Assembly (NCBI GenBank): GCA_004195335.1
Contig: SDWK01000833.1
Coordinates: 1-6,747, forward strand
Length of the DNA stretch: 6,747 bases
Origin: Shewanella sp.
Lineage (GTDB): Bacteria > Pseudomonadota > Gammaproteobacteria > Enterobacterales > Shewanellaceae
Direction: 5' to 3'
The notes under the pieces are model-generated. The model was not told the origin of the DNA, ran no database searches, and saw nothing but the letters and a program-made list of their open reading frames with translations. Positions within the stretch are counted from its first letter, which is position 1; every line of letters starts with the position of its first letter. The position numbers and the translations under genes are program-made. Below, in pieces: positions 5,023 through 6,747 of this stretch.

Positions 5023-6747
5023 ATGAAGCGATACTCTTTTAGCGTATTTTTTTCCTGCTTGTTACTCTTGTTATTAAGCAGTTCTCCTTTAATCAGCTAT
5101 GCTGGTGACGATATTAATCTTAAGAAAGTCACCGAAGCTGAAGAGCGCAGTGAGGCGGTTGCTGAGTCTCTATCTGGATTACAATCAAGGCCGGGTGAAA
5201 CGCCGTTATCATCAATCATTGCCATAGGTCGGGCGATAGCAAAAGGAGACTGGGAAAGCGCAACATCATTCGTTGACTTACGTTACCTGCCTAAAGGCGT
5301 AGATGCTAAAGAGGGACCAGAATTATTACGTAAATTAACCATCTTATGGCATAAACAAAACATCATCGACTTATCACTGATTAGTGATCAGCCCAGTGGT
5401 CATCTGAACGATAAATTACCCACATACCGCGACTTGCTCGGAGTGTTGCAGACTCAAGAAGGCCCGGTGCCTATTTATATACAACAGGTGCCTGATGCGA
5501 AAAATGGCAAAGTGTGGAAAATCTCCAATGCTTCAATTGCAAAAGTCCCCGCACTTTGGAATGAATTTGGATATAGCCCGCAGATTGAAGCCTTAGCCAA
5601 GGCTCTGCCAGAATTTAGCCTATTTCACATGGATAACTGGCAATTGCTGCTATTCAGTTTGAGTATCATTGCCCTTTGGTTTGTCGCTCGCTTAGTCAGC
5701 ATGGCCGCCGGATTGATTGCCAAGCGATTTGAGTCACACTTAACCGGTATTAGCCAATTTTCAGGTCGTACCTTGCGCTGGTTTGTTTATCTATCTTCGC
5801 TGCAATACGTTGCTTTATCATTAGGGTTATCGGTTAGAGCCCGCGTATGGTTTGACAATAGCACCTTACTTTTTATCGCCAACACCATACTCGCTTTAGG
5901 TCTTATTGAGCTCTGTTCAGCGTATAAATGTAAGCAATTAGATGATCAGCAAAAAGGGTACACGGTCGCCTTACTCAGACCCATGATCGCCATAGCAAAA
6001 ATCATGACGGTGATCGCCATCTGCTTAATGTGGTTAGAGAATTCAGGTTATAACATGTCCACCATCTTAGCCGGTCTTGGTGTTGGCAGTTTAGCGATTG
6101 CCTTAGCTGCACAAAAACCATTAGAAAACGTGTTTGGCGCCCTCACATTATACGCCGCCCGTCCAATCAAACCCGGCGATTTTTGCCGCTTTGGTGATAC
6201 CAAAGGGACTGTAGAAGAGATCGGTTTGCGTTCGACTCGCGTCCGTAAACTTGATCGATCCGTCGTTCACATTCCTAATTCAGTCTTTTCATCTAAAGAG
6301 TTAGAGAACTTCTCGGTTATCGATCGTCGCCGCTTTAAACACGATTTACGCATCAGCTTAGACACGCCAAAAGAGCAATTACAATTGCTATTAATAGCGC
6401 TACGCACCTTACTCATGTCTCACCCAAGAGTGCTTGAAGTCGGACAACGAGCGCGCTTCTTAGCCATCGAGCGTGATGCCTTCTTGATCAAAATTAATGC
6501 ATACATAGATACTGGCAGCGTGATTGAATTTTTCGGCATTGCCGAGGATTTGAATTTTCACATCCTAACTATCTTGAAAGATTTAGACATCCATATCGCT
6601 GCAGCAGGGCAAAGTGTGGTTATTCAACAGGCCTCCCAACCCGATGTTGAGATGCAACTGAGCGCCGCACAAACCATTAATCAATTAATTGCAGCAGAAG
6701 AACTGCCCTTCCCTAATCACAGTAAAGAAACCCACACAGAGCTAGAA
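5023..6747 (+). CDS. MscS-family mechanosensitive ion channel, 3' end cut by the window
   Basis: This inner-membrane channel gates on membrane tension and releases solutes after osmotic downshock. 575 codons are visible with no stop. An in-frame TAA (5017-5019) just upstream makes the ATG at 5023 the earliest possible start; the Shine-Dalgarno is weak (GGA at 5013-5015). A Sec signal peptide (MKR, a Leu-rich core, then SYA) predicts cleavage after A27. A periplasmic domain (about 28-200, with 'DWESA..FVDLRYLP') follows, then helices near 206-230, 252-270, 281-300 and 322-341, and the pore helix (345-380). Aligning Q364 with E. coli MscS Q112 places L357 and L361 on the gate leucines L105 and L109; K365 falls on G113. 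The beta domain follows (RPIKPGDF from 380, GTVEEIGLRSTRVRKLDRSVV, IPN), then the C-terminal alpha/beta part to about 545. E. coli MscS is 286 residues, so this is one of the larger members. It appears to be transcribed independently of the MFS gene. Confidence 0.92.
   Translation, partial: MKRYSFSVFFSCLLLLLLSSSPLISYAGDDINLKKVTEAEERSEAVAESLSGLQSRPGETPLSSIIAIGRAIAKGDWESATSFVDLRYLPKGVDAKEGPELLRKLTILWHKQNIIDLSLISDQPSGHLNDKLPTYRDLLGVLQTQEGPVPIYIQQVPDAKNGKVWKISNASIAKVPALWNEFGYSPQIEALAKALPEFSLFHMDNWQLLLFSLSIIALWFVARLVSMAAGLIAKRFESHLTGISQFSGRTLRWFVYLSSLQYVALSLGLSVRARVWFDNSTLLFIANTILALGLIELCSAYKCKQLDDQQKGYTVALLRPMIAIAKIMTVIAICLMWLENSGYNMSTILAGLGVGSLAIALAAQKPLENVFGALTLYAARPIKPGDFCRFGDTKGTVEEIGLRSTRVRKLDRSVVHIPNSVFSSKELENFSVIDRRRFKHDLRISLDTPKEQLQLLLIALRTLLMSHPRVLEVGQRARFLAIERDAFLIKINAYIDTGSVIEFFGIAEDLNFHILTILKDLDIHIAAAGQSVVIQQASQPDVEMQLSAAQTINQLIAAEELPFPNHSKETHTELE

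Overview
The window looks like ordinary chromosome from a moderately AT-rich Gram-negative bacterium. It is probably a marine-type gammaproteobacterium such as Shewanella or a relative. That placement is an inference from gene style, codon use and an MscS-type channel with a Sec signal peptide. No rRNA, tRNA, CRISPR array, transposase or phage gene is visible.

Layout: (1) Positions 1-154 are a 17-bp tandem repeat (minisatellite) that is cut by the left edge and decays towards the first gene. (2) 215-1408 (+) encodes an octopine/nopaline-dehydrogenase-family enzyme with no visible partner gene. (3) 1409-1618 is the spacer between two convergent genes and carries strong inverted repeats. (4) 1619-2557 (-) encodes a LysR-type regulator. 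It is divergent from (5) 2705-3376 (+), a short-chain dehydrogenase-like protein that lacks the usual Tyr-x3-Lys catalytic motif, and (6) 3462-4634 (+), a 12-helix MFS exporter of the AraJ/YdhP-like DHA1 group. (7) 4635-5022 holds nested palindromes that probably end the exporter transcript, followed by a stretch with no convincing gene. (8) 5023 to the right edge (+) is a MscS-family mechanosensitive channel with a signal peptide and an extra periplasmic domain. It is truncated by the window.

The central module (LysR regulator, divergent SDR and MFS) reads as a regulated unit. A small molecule sensed by the regulator would induce an SDR-fold protein and an efflux pump. A 7-bp inverted repeat with LysR-box T-N11-A geometry lies in the divergent promoter region, and one half-site recurs near the SDR start. 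The substrate cannot be read from sequence. The opine dehydrogenase and the channel look like independent neighbours.

I see no clear new multi-gene system. The points most worth a second look are the 17-bp array in front of the opine dehydrogenase (every substitution in it is C to T), the SDR without catalytic Tyr/Lys, the LysR operator candidate, and the mutually exclusive hairpins after the MFS gene.
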